A stretch of DNA of 64,000 bases from Phocaeicola sp. (GCA_022764505.1 JALEQJ010000004.1:82313-146312); one strand, 5' to 3'. Positions 17,636 to 27,373 are shown, counted from the stretch's first letter. The notes: generated from the sequence alone by a model not told the origin. Program-made: numbers and translations.

Positions 17636-18808
17636 ATGAGTAATCAACGGTACATGAAACGTGGTGTATCTGCTTCCAAAGAAGACGTACACGCAGCCAT
17701 TAAAAACATAGATAAAGGAATTTTTCCACGTGCTTTCTGCAAAATCATTCCGGATATATTGGGAGGAGACCCTGAGTATTGCAACATTATGCACGCAGAC
17801 GGAGCAGGAACGAAGTCCTCTTTGGCATATATGTATTGGAAAGAAACAGGAGATCTCAGTGTTTGGAAAGGCATTGCACAAGATGCCCTTATTATGAATA
17901 TAGATGATTTGCTTTGTGTAGGAGCTGTAGACAACATTCTGGTATCTTCTACCATAGGAAGAAACAAACTGCTCATACCCGGCGAAGTCATTTCTGCTAT
18001 TATCAATGGTACAGATGAGCTGATGGCAGAGTTGCGAGAAATGGGTATAGGGGTATATGGTACAGGAGGAGAAACCGCAGATGTGGGAGATTTGGTACGT
18101 ACTATCATAGTAGATTCTACAGTAACTTGCAGAATGAAACGATCCGATGTGATAGACAATGCAAACATTTGTCCGGGTGATGTCATAGTAGGTATGGCGT
18201 CCTATGGACAAGCTACTTACGAAACTGCTTACAATGGTGGTATGGGAAGCAATGGTTTGACCAGTGCCAGACACGATGTATTCTCCGATTATTTGGCAAA
18301 GAAATATCCGGAAAGTTATGATGCCGCCGTACCGGAAGATTTGGTATATAGTGGTTCACTCCGTCTTACTGATAACGTAGAGGGTTCTCCCTTAGATGCA
18401 GGAAAATTGGTACTCTCTCCTACACGTACCTATGCTCCCGTAATCAAAGCTGTTTTGGACTCTGTACGCCCACATATACATGGTATGGTACATTGCTCGG
18501 GTGGCGCACAAACTAAAGTACTACACTTCGTAGGAAACAATTGCAAAGTAATAAAAGATAACCTCTTCCCCGTTCCCCCTCTTTTCCGCACCATCAAGGA
18601 AGAAAGCGGTACAGACTGGGAAGAAATGTACAAGGTCTTCAATATGGGACATCGTATGGAAGTATATCTACCCGCAGATTATGCAGAAGAAGTGATGCGT
18701 ATCACACGCACTTTTGGTATAGATACGCAAATAGTGGGACGAGTAGAAGAAAACACGAAGAAAGAACTCATCATAGAAAGTGAATTTGGCACTTTCCATT
18801 ACGAATAA
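17636..18808 (+). CDS. purM: phosphoribosylformylglycinamidine cyclo-ligase (AIR synthase)
   Basis: The 390-residue protein has the PurM/AIR-synthase fold signatures HADGAGTKSS, MNIDDLLCVGA, GVYGTGGETADVGDLVRTI and VHCSGGAQTKVLHF. The C-terminal FNMGHRMEVYLP matches the PurM phosphate-binding helix region. It closes the imidazole ring in purine synthesis using ATP. It is longer than E. coli PurM (about 345 residues), as usual in Bacteroidota. It heads an apparent purM-prfA-pyrF transcription unit with gaps of 18 and 24 bases. Confidence 0.9.
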   Translation: MSNQRYMKRGVSASKEDVHAAIKNIDKGIFPRAFCKIIPDILGGDPEYCNIMHADGAGTKSSLAYMYWKETGDLSVWKGIAQDALIMNIDDLLCVGAVDNILVSSTIGRNKLLIPGEVISAIINGTDELMAELREMGIGVYGTGGETADVGDLVRTIIVDSTVTCRMKRSDVIDNANICPGDVIVGMASYGQATYETAYNGGMGSNGLTSARHDVFSDYLAKKYPESYDAAVPEDLVYSGSLRLTDNVEGSPLDAGKLVLSPTRTYAPVIKAVLDSVRPHIHGMVHCSGGAQTKVLHFVGNNCKVIKDNLFPVPPLFRTIKEESGTDWEEMYKVFNMGHRMEVYLPADYAEEVMRITRTFGIDTQIVGRVEENTKKELIIESEFGTFHYE

Positions 18809-18826
18809 AAAAATACATACATATAC

Positions 18827-19939
18827 ATGGCAGGAAACAGCACACTATTAGAGAAATTAGAAGGATTAGTAGCACGTTTTGAAGAAGTATCTACGCTCAT
18901 TACAGACCCCAATGTGATAGCCGACCAAAAAAGATACGTCAAGCTCACCAAAGAATACAAAGAACTGGGAGATTTAGTACGCACCAAAAACGAATATGTA
19001 CAGTGCATACAAGGGATAGACGAAGCCAAAGAAATACTGCTCAATGAGAGCGACCCCGAAATGAAAGAAATGGCAAGAGAGGAACTCACGCTTTGCGAAG
19101 CACGTCTACCGGAACTTGAAGAAGAAATAAAGCTACTCCTTGTACCTGCCGACCCACAAGATGATAGAAATGCCATCTTAGAAATACGTGGTGGAACAGG
19201 TGGAGATGAAGCTGCCATATTTGCAGGAGACCTCTTCCGTATGTACACCAAATACTGCGAAGACAAAGGCTGGCGTATGGAAGTGTCCAGTCTTAGTGAA
19301 GGTGCTGCCGGTGGTTTCAAAGAAATTATCTGCTCGGTATCCGGAGAAAAAGTCTATGGGATACTGAAATATGAATCCGGAGTACACCGTGTACAACGAG
19401 TACCTGCCACAGAAACACAAGGTCGTGTACATACATCTGCTGCCTCTGTAGCTGTGCTACCGGAAGCAGAACCTTTCGATGTAGAAATAAACGAAGGCGA
19501 AATAAAATGGGACACCTTCCGTAGTAGCGGAGCCGGAGGACAAAACGTAAACAAGGTAGAATCCGGAGTACGCCTGCGTTATAACTGGAAAAATCCCAAT
19601 ACAGGTGTAGTAGAAGAAATCCTCATAGAATGTACAGAAACCAGAGACCAGCCTAAGAACAAGGAAAGAGCATTGGCACGTCTGCGCACATTCATCTACG
19701 ATAAGGAACACCAAAAATACATAGACGATATTTCCAGCAAACGTAAAACTATGGTTTCTACAGGAGACCGTTCTGCCAAAATACGTACTTATAACTATCC
19801 ACAAGGTCGTATTACAGACCATAGAATAAACTATACCATCTATAATCTATCTGCTTTTATGGACGGCGATATTCAGGATTGTATAGACCACCTCATCGTA
19901 GCAGAAAATGCAGAACGCCTCAAAGAAAGTGAATTGTAA
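18827..19939 (+). CDS. prfA: peptide chain release factor 1
   Basis: The 370-residue class I release factor carries the peptidyl-hydrolase tripeptide GGQ at residues 237-239 (SSGAGGQNVNKVES). IRGGTGGDEAAIFAGDLFRMY and QRVPATETQGRVHTSAA are typical. Identification as RF1 rather than RF2 rests on overall similarity and the absence of the RF2 programmed frameshift. It recognises UAA and UAG stops. Confidence 0.96.
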   Translation: MAGNSTLLEKLEGLVARFEEVSTLITDPNVIADQKRYVKLTKEYKELGDLVRTKNEYVQCIQGIDEAKEILLNESDPEMKEMAREELTLCEARLPELEEEIKLLLVPADPQDDRNAILEIRGGTGGDEAAIFAGDLFRMYTKYCEDKGWRMEVSSLSEGAAGGFKEIICSVSGEKVYGILKYESGVHRVQRVPATETQGRVHTSAASVAVLPEAEPFDVEINEGEIKWDTFRSSGAGGQNVNKVESGVRLRYNWKNPNTGVVEEILIECTETRDQPKNKERALARLRTFIYDKEHQKYIDDISSKRKTMVSTGDRSAKIRTYNYPQGRITDHRINYTIYNLSAFMDGDIQDCIDHLIVAENAERLKESEL

Positions 19940-19963
19940 ACTCTATAAACTCTCCCCTCTCTT

Positions 19964-20791
19964 ATGAATAAGCAAACGCTCATAGAAAACATTCGCAGAA
20001 AGCAGAGCTTCCTCTGCGTAGGATTAGATACGGATATAAAGAAAATCCCGGCACATTTATTGCAAGAGGAAGATCCCATATTTTCATTCAATAAAGCGAT
20101 TATTGATGCCACAGCACCTTATTGTATAGCTTACAAACCAAACTTGGCTTTCTATGAAAGTATGGGCGTAAAGGGTTGGATAGCTTTTGAGAAAACAGTA
20201 AAGTATATTCAAGAGCATTATCCGGACCAATTCATCATAGCAGATGCCAAGCGAGGAGATATTGGAAATACCTCTCAAATGTACGCACAAACTTTCTTCG
20301 GAGAACAAAACATAGATGCGGTTACAGTAGCTCCTTATATGGGAGAAGACAGTGTTACGCCATTCTTGAATTACGAGGGGAAATGGGTAATTCTACTCGC
20401 CCTCACTTCCAACAAAGGTTCGCAGGATTTCCAATTGACAGCAGACGCACAAGGAGAAAGACTCTTTGAGAAAGTATTGCGCACCTCTCAACAATGGGGA
20501 AGTACAGAAAATCTTATGTATGTAGTAGGTGCTACACAAGGCAAAATGTTTCAAGACATTCGTGCTATTGCACCTCATCATTTCTTATTGGTACCCGGTG
20601 TAGGTGCACAAGGAGGCTCCCTCGAAGAAGTCTGTCAATATGGAATGAATAAGGATTGTGGACTTATCGTAAACTCCAGTCGTGCCATTATTTACGCAGA
20701 CAAGAGTGAACACTTCGCAGAAGTAGCAGCTATAGAAGCGAAAAAGGTACAAGCCGAAATGGCTATTCAATTACAAAAACACCACGTATAA
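19964..20791 (+). CDS. pyrF: orotidine 5'-phosphate decarboxylase, type 2
   Basis: The 275-residue length and motif layout fit the longer type 2 subfamily: [17 protein letters not shown] with the catalytic-site lysine, and the core [11 protein letters not shown] with Asp94 and Lys96. VVGATQG and [10 protein letters not shown] bind the phosphate. It forms UMP in pyrimidine synthesis. The location after purM and prfA puts purine, pyrimidine and translation-termination genes in one transcript. Confidence 0.96.
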   Translation: MNKQTLIENIRRKQSFLCVGLDTDIKKIPAHLLQEEDPIFSFNKAIIDATAPYCIAYKPNLAFYESMGVKGWIAFEKTVKYIQEHYPDQFIIADAKRGDIGNTSQMYAQTFFGEQNIDAVTVAPYMGEDSVTPFLNYEGKWVILLALTSNKGSQDFQLTADAQGERLFEKVLRTSQQWGSTENLMYVVGATQGKMFQDIRAIAPHHFLLVPGVGAQGGSLEEVCQYGMNKDCGLIVNSSRAIIYADKSEHFAEVAAIEAKKVQAEMAIQLQKHHV

Positions 20792-20795
20792 CTAT

Positions 20796-21713
20796 ATGAA
20801 GAAAATTCTATTCTTACTCGCACTCTGTACTGTTTTCGCCTCTTGCAAGACCTATCATATGCAAGAGAGCCAAGTATTTATCCCCGGGAAATACATAGCC
20901 AAAGATACACTACAGATGAAGCCCGTTCCGGAATGGAAGCAAACTCCCAAAGAAGTTTACCTCTCTATCATAAAAAAAGCAGAAGGTACAGTGTACCAAG
21001 ACAAAAAACTCTGTGTAACAAGAAAGTACTTTACAAACAAAGCGGGAAAGAAATTGGAATTGTTGTATTTTACCCCTACAAAATACAAAAAGAAAGGCAT
21101 CTTCTTCCCCGGCAATGGTACCAAAGTGTACGATTATTACGTAGCATTGAAAAACTTGGCTATACAAGCAGAGAGCCAAGTTATTTATGTCAATTACGAA
21201 GGATATGGACACAGTGATGGAACTCCCTCTTTTCAAGCTACCTTTGCAGACAATAATGAACTTATCGCTTACTTGCGTGAAAATGACAATGCACCAACCT
21301 TTGTTTGTGGATATTCTATAGGCACCATCTTTGCTACCTATGCTGCCGCAGATATGCAAGTACCCAATTTGTTTTTGGTTTCTCCTCTCAGCAGTAGCTT
21401 GGATTACGCTACCTTCCTCAAGAAAAGCTACACAAGAGGACTGAAGGTAATCTTCCGTCCTTTCTTACGCCTAAAAGGCACACAAAATTTGATGGAGATA
21501 TCGCCTAAGAGCAAAATCAGCCACTATACAGGAACTCTACACATCTATCACTCTAAGAAAGACCAAACTGTACCTTATAGTATGGGAGTTACTATGTATA
21601 AGACGGCTCTCACCCGGCAAAAGACTTTACATACACAAAATACAGGAAATCACGCTTCTTATTTTGACAAAGAGAATTGGGAGAAAGTGATTCTAAAAAT
21701 CAAAGATTTATAA
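20796..21713 (+). CDS. alpha/beta-hydrolase lipoprotein
   Basis: A lipoprotein signal ends at VFASC with Cys17 as lipidation site. The rest is an alpha/beta hydrolase: a YVNYEGYGHSDG strand-turn (YGxSxG-like), nucleophile elbow CGYSIG with Ser174, Asp256 in SKKDQTVP and His286 in GNHASYF. This complete triad suggests a serine esterase, thioesterase or peptidase of the periplasm or outer membrane. The substrate is unknown. It starts four bases after pyrF, so it may be co-transcribed. Confidence 0.88.
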   Translation: MKKILFLLALCTVFASCKTYHMQESQVFIPGKYIAKDTLQMKPVPEWKQTPKEVYLSIIKKAEGTVYQDKKLCVTRKYFTNKAGKKLELLYFTPTKYKKKGIFFPGNGTKVYDYYVALKNLAIQAESQVIYVNYEGYGHSDGTPSFQATFADNNELIAYLRENDNAPTFVCGYSIGTIFATYAAADMQVPNLFLVSPLSSSLDYATFLKKSYTRGLKVIFRPFLRLKGTQNLMEISPKSKISHYTGTLHIYHSKKDQTVPYSMGVTMYKTALTRQKTLHTQNTGNHASYFDKENWEKVILKIKDL

Positions 21714-21727
21714 CAGCAGACAAGCGT

Positions 21728-22324
21728 ATGAATTTTCTACAATTAGCAAAAGAAAGATACACTACAAAAGCCTACAATGGAACAACTCTGAATGAAGAAA
21801 CCATAGAAGATCTAAAGCAGATATTACGCCTCAGTCCCTCTTCCATCAATAGTCAGCCTTGGAAATTTATATTTGTAAGCGATAAGGAAATCAAAGAAGA
21901 ACTTGCCAAACGCTCTTTCTTCAATGAGGAAAAGGTAAGAAAAGCCTCTCACATAGTCATTTTCTGTGTACGCAATAACACCCAAGATTTCGAGCAATAT
22001 CTTAAAGAGAACTTGGCAGAGCGTGTGCAAGAATACTACGCCAGAATGCTGAAGCCACAAGGCGATGCTGCTGTACAAACGTGGTTGGAGAAACAAGTCT
22101 ACATAGCATTGGGTTACTTTCTATCTGCTTGTGCCGGTATGAATGTAGACAGTACTGCTATGGAAGGCATAGACACAAACGCTTACGATGAAGTACTGAA
22201 ACCTGAGGGTTATAAAACACTCTTTGCTGTAGCGATAGGCAACAGAAATCCAGAAGATAGCAATCAACCTCTGCACACACCTAAATGGAGAAGAGCAGAG
22301 GAAGAAGTAATCGTTTCTATCTGA
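21728..22324 (+). CDS. NAD(P)H nitroreductase family protein
   Basis: The 198-residue protein is of the FMN-dependent nitroreductase fold: FLQLAKERYTTKAYNG, LRLSPSSINSQPWKFIFV (flavin phosphate region) and ALGYFLSACAGMNVDSTAMEG. The C-terminal VAIGNRNPED is typical. The open frame extends upstream to 21677 inside the hydrolase gene, but ATG 21728 gives the normal NfsB-like start. Physiological substrates could be quinones or flavins; nitro-compound reduction is a family trait. It is convergent with hemN with only five bases between stops. Confidence 0.92.
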   Translation: MNFLQLAKERYTTKAYNGTTLNEETIEDLKQILRLSPSSINSQPWKFIFVSDKEIKEELAKRSFFNEEKVRKASHIVIFCVRNNTQDFEQYLKENLAERVQEYYARMLKPQGDAAVQTWLEKQVYIALGYFLSACAGMNVDSTAMEGIDTNAYDEVLKPEGYKTLFAVAIGNRNPEDSNQPLHTPKWRRAEEEVIVSI

Positions 22325-22329
22325 AGATC

Positions 22330-23694
22330 CTAAACCGGTTTAGAAAAGGCGTAGGTATTTCCTATCATCAGAGGATCAAGGCTGGCTACGATATTGCGTA
22401 CAAAAGCATAACCCGCAGGCGTTACTTGAAGCTGTTCCTCATCATAGACCAATAAACCATCTTGTACAAAGCCATTGAGTACCTCTTCTCGGTAAGCAGT
22501 GGCTTTTTTTAGTGCCTTTACACTGAAACCCAATTTAGCAGACAATTCTGTCCAATGCAGGCGATAATTGCACATCAGAGACTCTACAATCTCTCTCATA
22601 CATTGCTCTTGGGAATTAAGCTCATACCCCTTTGCTACCCCGAAAATCCCGGCTTCTACACAGTTTATATAGGTAGCTATATCTTTGGTATGCTGGATAT
22701 ACGCATCTTGTAGCTGACTGATACCTGTTACCCCCAAAGCATACACTTGTGCTGTGGTACGCTTGGTACAATAACCTTGAAAGTTACGATGCAATTGATT
22801 GTTCTGCAAAGCCAAATATAACTCATCTTCAGGTGTTACGAAATGGTCCATACCTATAGGCATATAGCCTGCTACTTGCAATCTCTCTTTTGCCGTATGA
22901 AATATCCCGTTTCTTTCTGCACCGGTAGGTAATCCTATTTTCTCCAATACTAATTGCTGTTTATTCACCCAAGGTACGTGTGCATAAGCGAAAGTTACCA
23001 ATCTATCCGGACGTAATGCTATTATACGTTCTACCGTATTCAGAAAACTTTCTACAGTCTGATGAGGTAATCCATACAATAAATCTACATTGATAGAAAC
23101 TCCTTTGGTACGGAGTAAAGAGAATATCTGCTCCAACGGTAATGCCGAAGGTCTACGATTGACAGCTTTCAGCACTACAGGATTAAGGTCTTGCACTCCG
23201 ATACTGAATCTATTGAAATAGCTTTCTGTCAGTCCTTCCCAATCTTGCTCTGTAAGATACGCAGGGTGGCATTCTATGGCTATCTCCGGAGTATCTATAG
23301 TAGAGAAATGAGAAAGTAAATGCTCATTCAGTTCTTTCAGCACAGTATAAGGTAAGGCTGTAGGACTTCCTCCGCCGTAATGTATCTGTGAGATACATCT
23401 GTCTTTGTCCAAGAGAGGCAATAACAAGTCTATTTCTTTGTGCAAGGTAGCTACATACTTATCAATCCATTCTCTATCCGGCATAGCATAAGAATTGCAA
23501 CCACAATAATGACATAAATGCCTGCAATAAGGTATATGAAAATAAAAAGAAAGATTACGTTCCGGGAGAGTATTGGAGCGCAAGATAGCTTCTTTATATG
23601 CCTCTTCGTTATAGCTCGAAAAATGATTGGCTGGCGGATAGCTGGTGTATCGTGGCACAGCGTAATTGTATTTGGATAATATATCTTCGTTCAT
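22330..23694 (-). CDS. hemN: oxygen-independent coproporphyrinogen III oxidase (radical SAM)
   Basis: With the start at 23694 (MNEDILSKYNYAVPRYTSYP) the protein has 454 residues, like E. coli HemN. The radical-SAM cluster motif is CRHLCHYCGC with Cys57, 61, 64 and 66. YGGGSPTAL, INVDLLYGLPHQT, IGMDHFVTPEDEL and LHRNFQGY match true HemN, rather than heme-degrading HutW-like relatives. It converts coproporphyrinogen III to protoporphyrinogen IX anaerobically. The upstream frame extension to 23757 overlaps the MFS gene and is not used. It lies four bases after the permease gene, as the last gene of a TonB receptor-permease-hemN operon. Confidence 0.9.
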   Translation of the reverse strand: MNEDILSKYNYAVPRYTSYPPANHFSSYNEEAYKEAILRSNTLPERNLSFYFHIPYCRHLCHYCGCNSYAMPDREWIDKYVATLHKEIDLLLPLLDKDRCISQIHYGGGSPTALPYTVLKELNEHLLSHFSTIDTPEIAIECHPAYLTEQDWEGLTESYFNRFSIGVQDLNPVVLKAVNRRPSALPLEQIFSLLRTKGVSINVDLLYGLPHQTVESFLNTVERIIALRPDRLVTFAYAHVPWVNKQQLVLEKIGLPTGAERNGIFHTAKERLQVAGYMPIGMDHFVTPEDELYLALQNNQLHRNFQGYCTKRTTAQVYALGVTGISQLQDAYIQHTKDIATYINCVEAGIFGVAKGYELNSQEQCMREIVESLMCNYRLHWTELSAKLGFSVKALKKATAYREEVLNGFVQDGLLVYDEEQLQVTPAGYAFVRNIVASLDPLMIGNTYAFSKPV

Positions 23695-23698
23695 TCGT

Positions 23699-24940
23699 TT
23701 AGTCGGTTTTATGTGATAAAACTCTTTCCTTTCTTCCGAGCCAGCAAACATACACAAAAGACAGAGTAGCCAAGAATACTTCTACATAAAAAAGTCCACT
23801 ATATCCCCACAAATCTGCTATTCTGCCACTCAATACAGCTATCACAATACCCATAAGATGTGTAATAACGGTCTGCACGGTAAAATCTGTGCCTTCTCTT
23901 CCAGTACGTACACATTCCATAGAAGAAGTGTATACGACTACGGTAGCCATACCGTAACTACCCCAAAGCAGCATAATCATAGCATAAATCATAAACGTAG
24001 TAACTGCTATTCTTGAGCAGTAAGCAAAGACAAGTGCACAAAATACTATCAAGCCTGCAAACAATATACGTGCTTTTCCAATACCCACTCTCTTGACTAT
24101 TAAACCGGATAGAAAAGAAGCAAGGAAAGCTGTAAATGTACCTACAACCCCACTCATAAATCCTATTTCTTTCAGAGAATAGCCCGAGTCTACCAAGTAA
24201 GGTCGCAGTATAGACAAGGTTCCCACAATACCCCCATAATACAAGACCAAGAACAATACTTGTTTCCAGATACCTCTTTGCGCAAAAAAATATGCAAAGT
24301 CCGCCCAATGTACCTTGACTTTTTCCGACCTTGCCCTAAGCGGTTTATTCTGCCTAAACATCAATGGAATAATAGCCAATAGTACGAAGAGTGCCAAGCA
24401 AGACAATACTATCTTCCAGCCATACAGAGAAAGAATGAGTAGCAAGACGCCTCCTCCTACCAATGTACCGCCAAAACTTCCCATAGACTGCATACTATTG
24501 AGCAAGCTCTTGTCTTCACGCTCAAACAAACGAACAGCCAATGCGTCTGTAGCTATATCTTGCGTAGCAGAAGCGATAAGAGAAAGAACTATCAGCGTTA
24601 TTACCAATAAGAAATTTGTACTCAAGTCCAACCAAGCCACTATAAAAATAAGTCCTGCATATAGTAGTTCCGAGGAAATAATGAAACGCTTATAATCTGC
24701 CATCGTTCTGCACTGCTTGTCTACCAATGGTGCCCAAAGAAACTTCAACACCCACGGCAACTTTATGATTTGCAACATAGCGATAGAAGAAAGAGAAAAG
24801 TCCGACTCCCTCATCAGTACTTGTATAGCTGTAGAGAAAAAGCTCATCGGGATAGATTGAGCTATATACAAGAAAAAGAAAGTGCCCAAGTGAAGCACTT
24901 TCTCTTTCGGTTCGGATATGTGGTTAGTATATTCCTCCAT
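23699..24940 (-). CDS. MFS permease, RhtX/FptX siderophore-transporter-like
   Basis: The 413-residue protein has about 12 membrane helices. The N-terminal block FFFLYIAQSIPMSFFSTAIQ followed by LPWVLKFLWAPLVD is the pattern of RhtX/FptX inner-membrane siderophore permeases, which belong to the AmpG-like MFS branch. SATQDIATDALAVRLF supports this branch. Its place between a TonB receptor (nine-base gap) and hemN (four bases) suggests inner-membrane uptake of the compound captured by the receptor: an iron chelate or a porphyrin. The substrate is inference; AmpG-type muropeptide transport is the alternative. Confidence 0.8.
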   Translation of the reverse strand: MEEYTNHISEPKEKVLHLGTFFFLYIAQSIPMSFFSTAIQVLMRESDFSLSSIAMLQIIKLPWVLKFLWAPLVDKQCRTMADYKRFIISSELLYAGLIFIVAWLDLSTNFLLVITLIVLSLIASATQDIATDALAVRLFEREDKSLLNSMQSMGSFGGTLVGGGVLLLILSLYGWKIVLSCLALFVLLAIIPLMFRQNKPLRARSEKVKVHWADFAYFFAQRGIWKQVLFLVLYYGGIVGTLSILRPYLVDSGYSLKEIGFMSGVVGTFTAFLASFLSGLIVKRVGIGKARILFAGLIVFCALVFAYCSRIAVTTFMIYAMIMLLWGSYGMATVVVYTSSMECVRTGREGTDFTVQTVITHLMGIVIAVLSGRIADLWGYSGLFYVEVFLATLSFVYVCWLGRKERVLSHKTD

Positions 24941-24949
24941 TAAGTCTAT

Positions 24950-27025
24950 TTAGAGATTGAATATGAATGACGCACCTATGGCTATAGGTCTTCCTCTCTG
25001 TGCTATATATCCACCGGCTCCCATATTGGTGAGGAAGCTCAAGTATTTTGTGTCTGTAAGATTCTTTCCCCAAAGTTCGTAAGTAAATCTACCCTTAGAT
25101 GCACTGATCTTTCCATTTAAGATAAAATAAAGCTCTTGCTTTGTAGCATTGGTTTCATTCCAGAAGAAAGGACCATTGCCTGTAAGACCTGCACTGAATG
25201 TAAGTCTATCTAAGAGATTGCCTACTTTATACAGCGTATATGCCGAGTGAAGAGAAATAGTATGTCTTGGTACTAAGGGCAAGAAGTTTCCTGCATAGTT
25301 TGTTTTTTGGTCTTTCTGATAGTCTAAGAACTTCACATAAGTATAACCGTAATTGGCTTGAAAAGTAAGTCCTTGGCAAGGATTCAAGAAGATAGAAGCT
25401 TCTACTCCTTTACTTTCCGAGTGTCCGGCATTGCGTTGCTGGTTACCTACGCCCGGTATAAACTGACTGAATTGTTGGTCTTTCCAATCAATATAGAAAG
25501 CTGCCAATTCTGCTCTTAACTTCCCGTCCCAAAATGATTTCTTCACACCTATTTCATAGTTCCAGTTATATTCCGGATCAAAAGCGATATTAGAATTGTC
25601 TGTTACGGTAATGTTAAAACCACCTGTCTTATAACCTCTTGTTACAGAAGCATAGAGTAAATCGTGGTCATTAAAGGCATATTGCAAGCTGAACTTAGGA
25701 TTGAATTGTTTGAAATTCAGTTTACTATTATACTCTTTATCAAACTTAGCCGGTGCATTTTCTACTCTAAGGTTTCTCACATAAGCCAGTTGTGTGTATT
25801 TAGCACGTTCGTAATCAAAGCGCAAACCCAAAGAAGCAGAAAGTCCTCCCACGATATCTAAAGTAGACTGATGATAAAGTGAAACACCATACGTAGGAAT
25901 TTCAAAGAACTTAGGAGTAGAACGACCTTGGGCGAGATAAGATACCTCTGTCTGGTTATCCATCTTTTGGTGGAATGCAAACAGACCGACGATCCATCTA
26001 TAAGCACGTTCTCCCTCAGATTTCAATGTAAACTCTTGAGTGTACATATGCTGCTTATTTCTTGTATCTGTGAAGAAAACCTTTTTAGGAGTAAAATCTT
26101 GGTCTATTACCATTCTATCATTGAAGTATTGGTAAGCTGTTTGGCTATTGAAGCTGAAAGACTCTCCCTTATAATTCGCCCCGAAACCCAAAGTAAGGAG
26201 ATTTCTATTGTACTTACTTTCTTCATTATAATTCACATCTGCTGTTTTTCCGGTTTTGGGGTCGTGCAGACCATAAGGAAAACCATTTTGGCGGGTATAG
26301 TCGTAAGATAGGTTTAGGTTGGTAGTCCAACGCACGGCTGGCTTCCACACAAAACGAGTACGGAAGCTGGCGGTATGTGCCATATCTGCATTTTCGTTAC
26401 GATAAACATTGGTAAGGAAACCATCATTGTAAGTATAGTTACCCATAACGGAAATACCAACATTGTCCGACAATCGCTGATAAGTAGATGCTGTGAGCTG
26501 CGTATCGTTTCTACTACCGTAACTTACTCTGAAACGTGTATTCTGATAGTCAAGTGGAGAATGTGTATAGACATTGATAAGTCCTCCTATCGCATTTCTT
26601 CCATAGAGTGTACCTTGTGGACCACGTAACACCTCTACATTGCTCACATCTGCCATATCTATATCAAAAGCAGAACGTTCAAAGTGAGGTACACCATCTA
26701 TGTACAAACCTACAGAAGGCGCATTGGTACGAGAGCCTACTCCGCGTACAAACACTGGTGCTCCCTGACGAGAACCATAATCCGGCATAAAAAAATTGGG
26801 AAGCATTCCGCTTATTTCTTTGATACTACGAATATCGTTGTAACGCAAAAAGCGATTGTCCAATGAAGTTACAGAAATAGGAGCCACCTTCTTGTCATCT
26901 TGCTTAAAACCGACTACGGTAACCTCTTCCATATCTATTTTTCTCACATAAGAAGTATCTACTTCCGGCTCTGAACCCATAGGAGCAGTTGCAATAAATG
27001 TAGAAATCAACAATGAATAAAGCAT
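24950..27025 (-). CDS. TonB-dependent outer-membrane receptor
   Basis: The 691-residue protein has a signal peptide, then a short segment with EEVTVVGFKQ (TonB-box-like region), a plug domain (about residues 45-160) containing PVFVRGVGSRTNAPSVGLYI and EVLRGPQGTLYGRNAIGG, and a 22-strand-type barrel ending in an aromatic-rich C-terminus (GASFIFNL). It lacks the carboxypeptidase-like extension of SusC proteins and has no SusD partner, so it resembles iron, siderophore or porphyrin receptors rather than glycan receptors. It is the first gene of the operon with the RhtX-like permease and hemN, and has a strong promoter and an overlapping palindrome. Confidence 0.92.
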   Translation of the reverse strand: MLYSLLISTFIATAPMGSEPEVDTSYVRKIDMEEVTVVGFKQDDKKVAPISVTSLDNRFLRYNDIRSIKEISGMLPNFFMPDYGSRQGAPVFVRGVGSRTNAPSVGLYIDGVPHFERSAFDIDMADVSNVEVLRGPQGTLYGRNAIGGLINVYTHSPLDYQNTRFRVSYGSRNDTQLTASTYQRLSDNVGISVMGNYTYNDGFLTNVYRNENADMAHTASFRTRFVWKPAVRWTTNLNLSYDYTRQNGFPYGLHDPKTGKTADVNYNEESKYNRNLLTLGFGANYKGESFSFNSQTAYQYFNDRMVIDQDFTPKKVFFTDTRNKQHMYTQEFTLKSEGERAYRWIVGLFAFHQKMDNQTEVSYLAQGRSTPKFFEIPTYGVSLYHQSTLDIVGGLSASLGLRFDYERAKYTQLAYVRNLRVENAPAKFDKEYNSKLNFKQFNPKFSLQYAFNDHDLLYASVTRGYKTGGFNITVTDNSNIAFDPEYNWNYEIGVKKSFWDGKLRAELAAFYIDWKDQQFSQFIPGVGNQQRNAGHSESKGVEASIFLNPCQGLTFQANYGYTYVKFLDYQKDQKTNYAGNFLPLVPRHTISLHSAYTLYKVGNLLDRLTFSAGLTGNGPFFWNETNATKQELYFILNGKISASKGRFTYELWGKNLTDTKYLSFLTNMGAGGYIAQRGRPIAIGASFIFNL

Positions 27026-27082
27026 TCTTTTACTCTCTTTTAATGATTTGTATGATTATATTATGTACGCATTTTTGTAAGG

Positions 27083-27113
27083 CAAAATTAGACGCATCGG
27101 TACAAGTACACAA
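27083..27113 (-). promoter_or_regulatory. promoter of the TonB receptor-permease-hemN operon
   Basis: Read on the minus strand, TTG (27113-27111) and TAATTTTG (27090-27083) are 20 bases apart, matching the Bacteroidota consensus. The receptor start is 57 bases downstream. Confidence 0.75.
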
Positions 27114-27131
27114 TCCTCACAAATGAGGATT
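27112..27131. promoter_or_regulatory. palindrome at the -33 element of the TonB operon, candidate operator
   Basis: AATCCTCA, CAAA and TGAGGATT form a perfect 8-bp inverted repeat touching the -33 TTG. A repressor bound here would block the promoter. On the plus strand it is followed by TTTTTC and could instead act as a weak terminator, but no plus-strand gene ends nearby. Confidence 0.5.
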
Positions 27132-27193
27132 TTTTCACTATCTAAACATTAAGTAAAGATTGAGGTTTAGAACTAAGACAGAAAAGAAAAAGG

Positions 27194-27322
27194 AATTTGA
27201 AATTTCTATTTCGTACTTGAGTTTATGTAAACCTCCATTATGGTTTATATAAACTTCCATTGCGGTTTATGTAAACTGTGGCACGAAATAGAGATTTTCA
27301 TATTTACCTCCATTGAATAGGT
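27194..27322 (+). repeat. palindromic intergenic repeat family 1, copy C
   Basis: Same orientation and structure as copy A: left arm TTTGAAATTTCTATTTCGTAC, three GTTTATRTAAAC modules, right arm GGCACGAAATAGAGATTTTC, then a CCATTGAATAGGT tail. The arms are better inverted repeats here than in copy A. It lies between the TonB operon promoter and the 3' end of hisS. Confidence 0.87.
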
Positions 27323-27373
27323 AATAGAGTTCAGACAGTATAAGGGAGATTAAATTGGGAAGAGGAATTGAGA

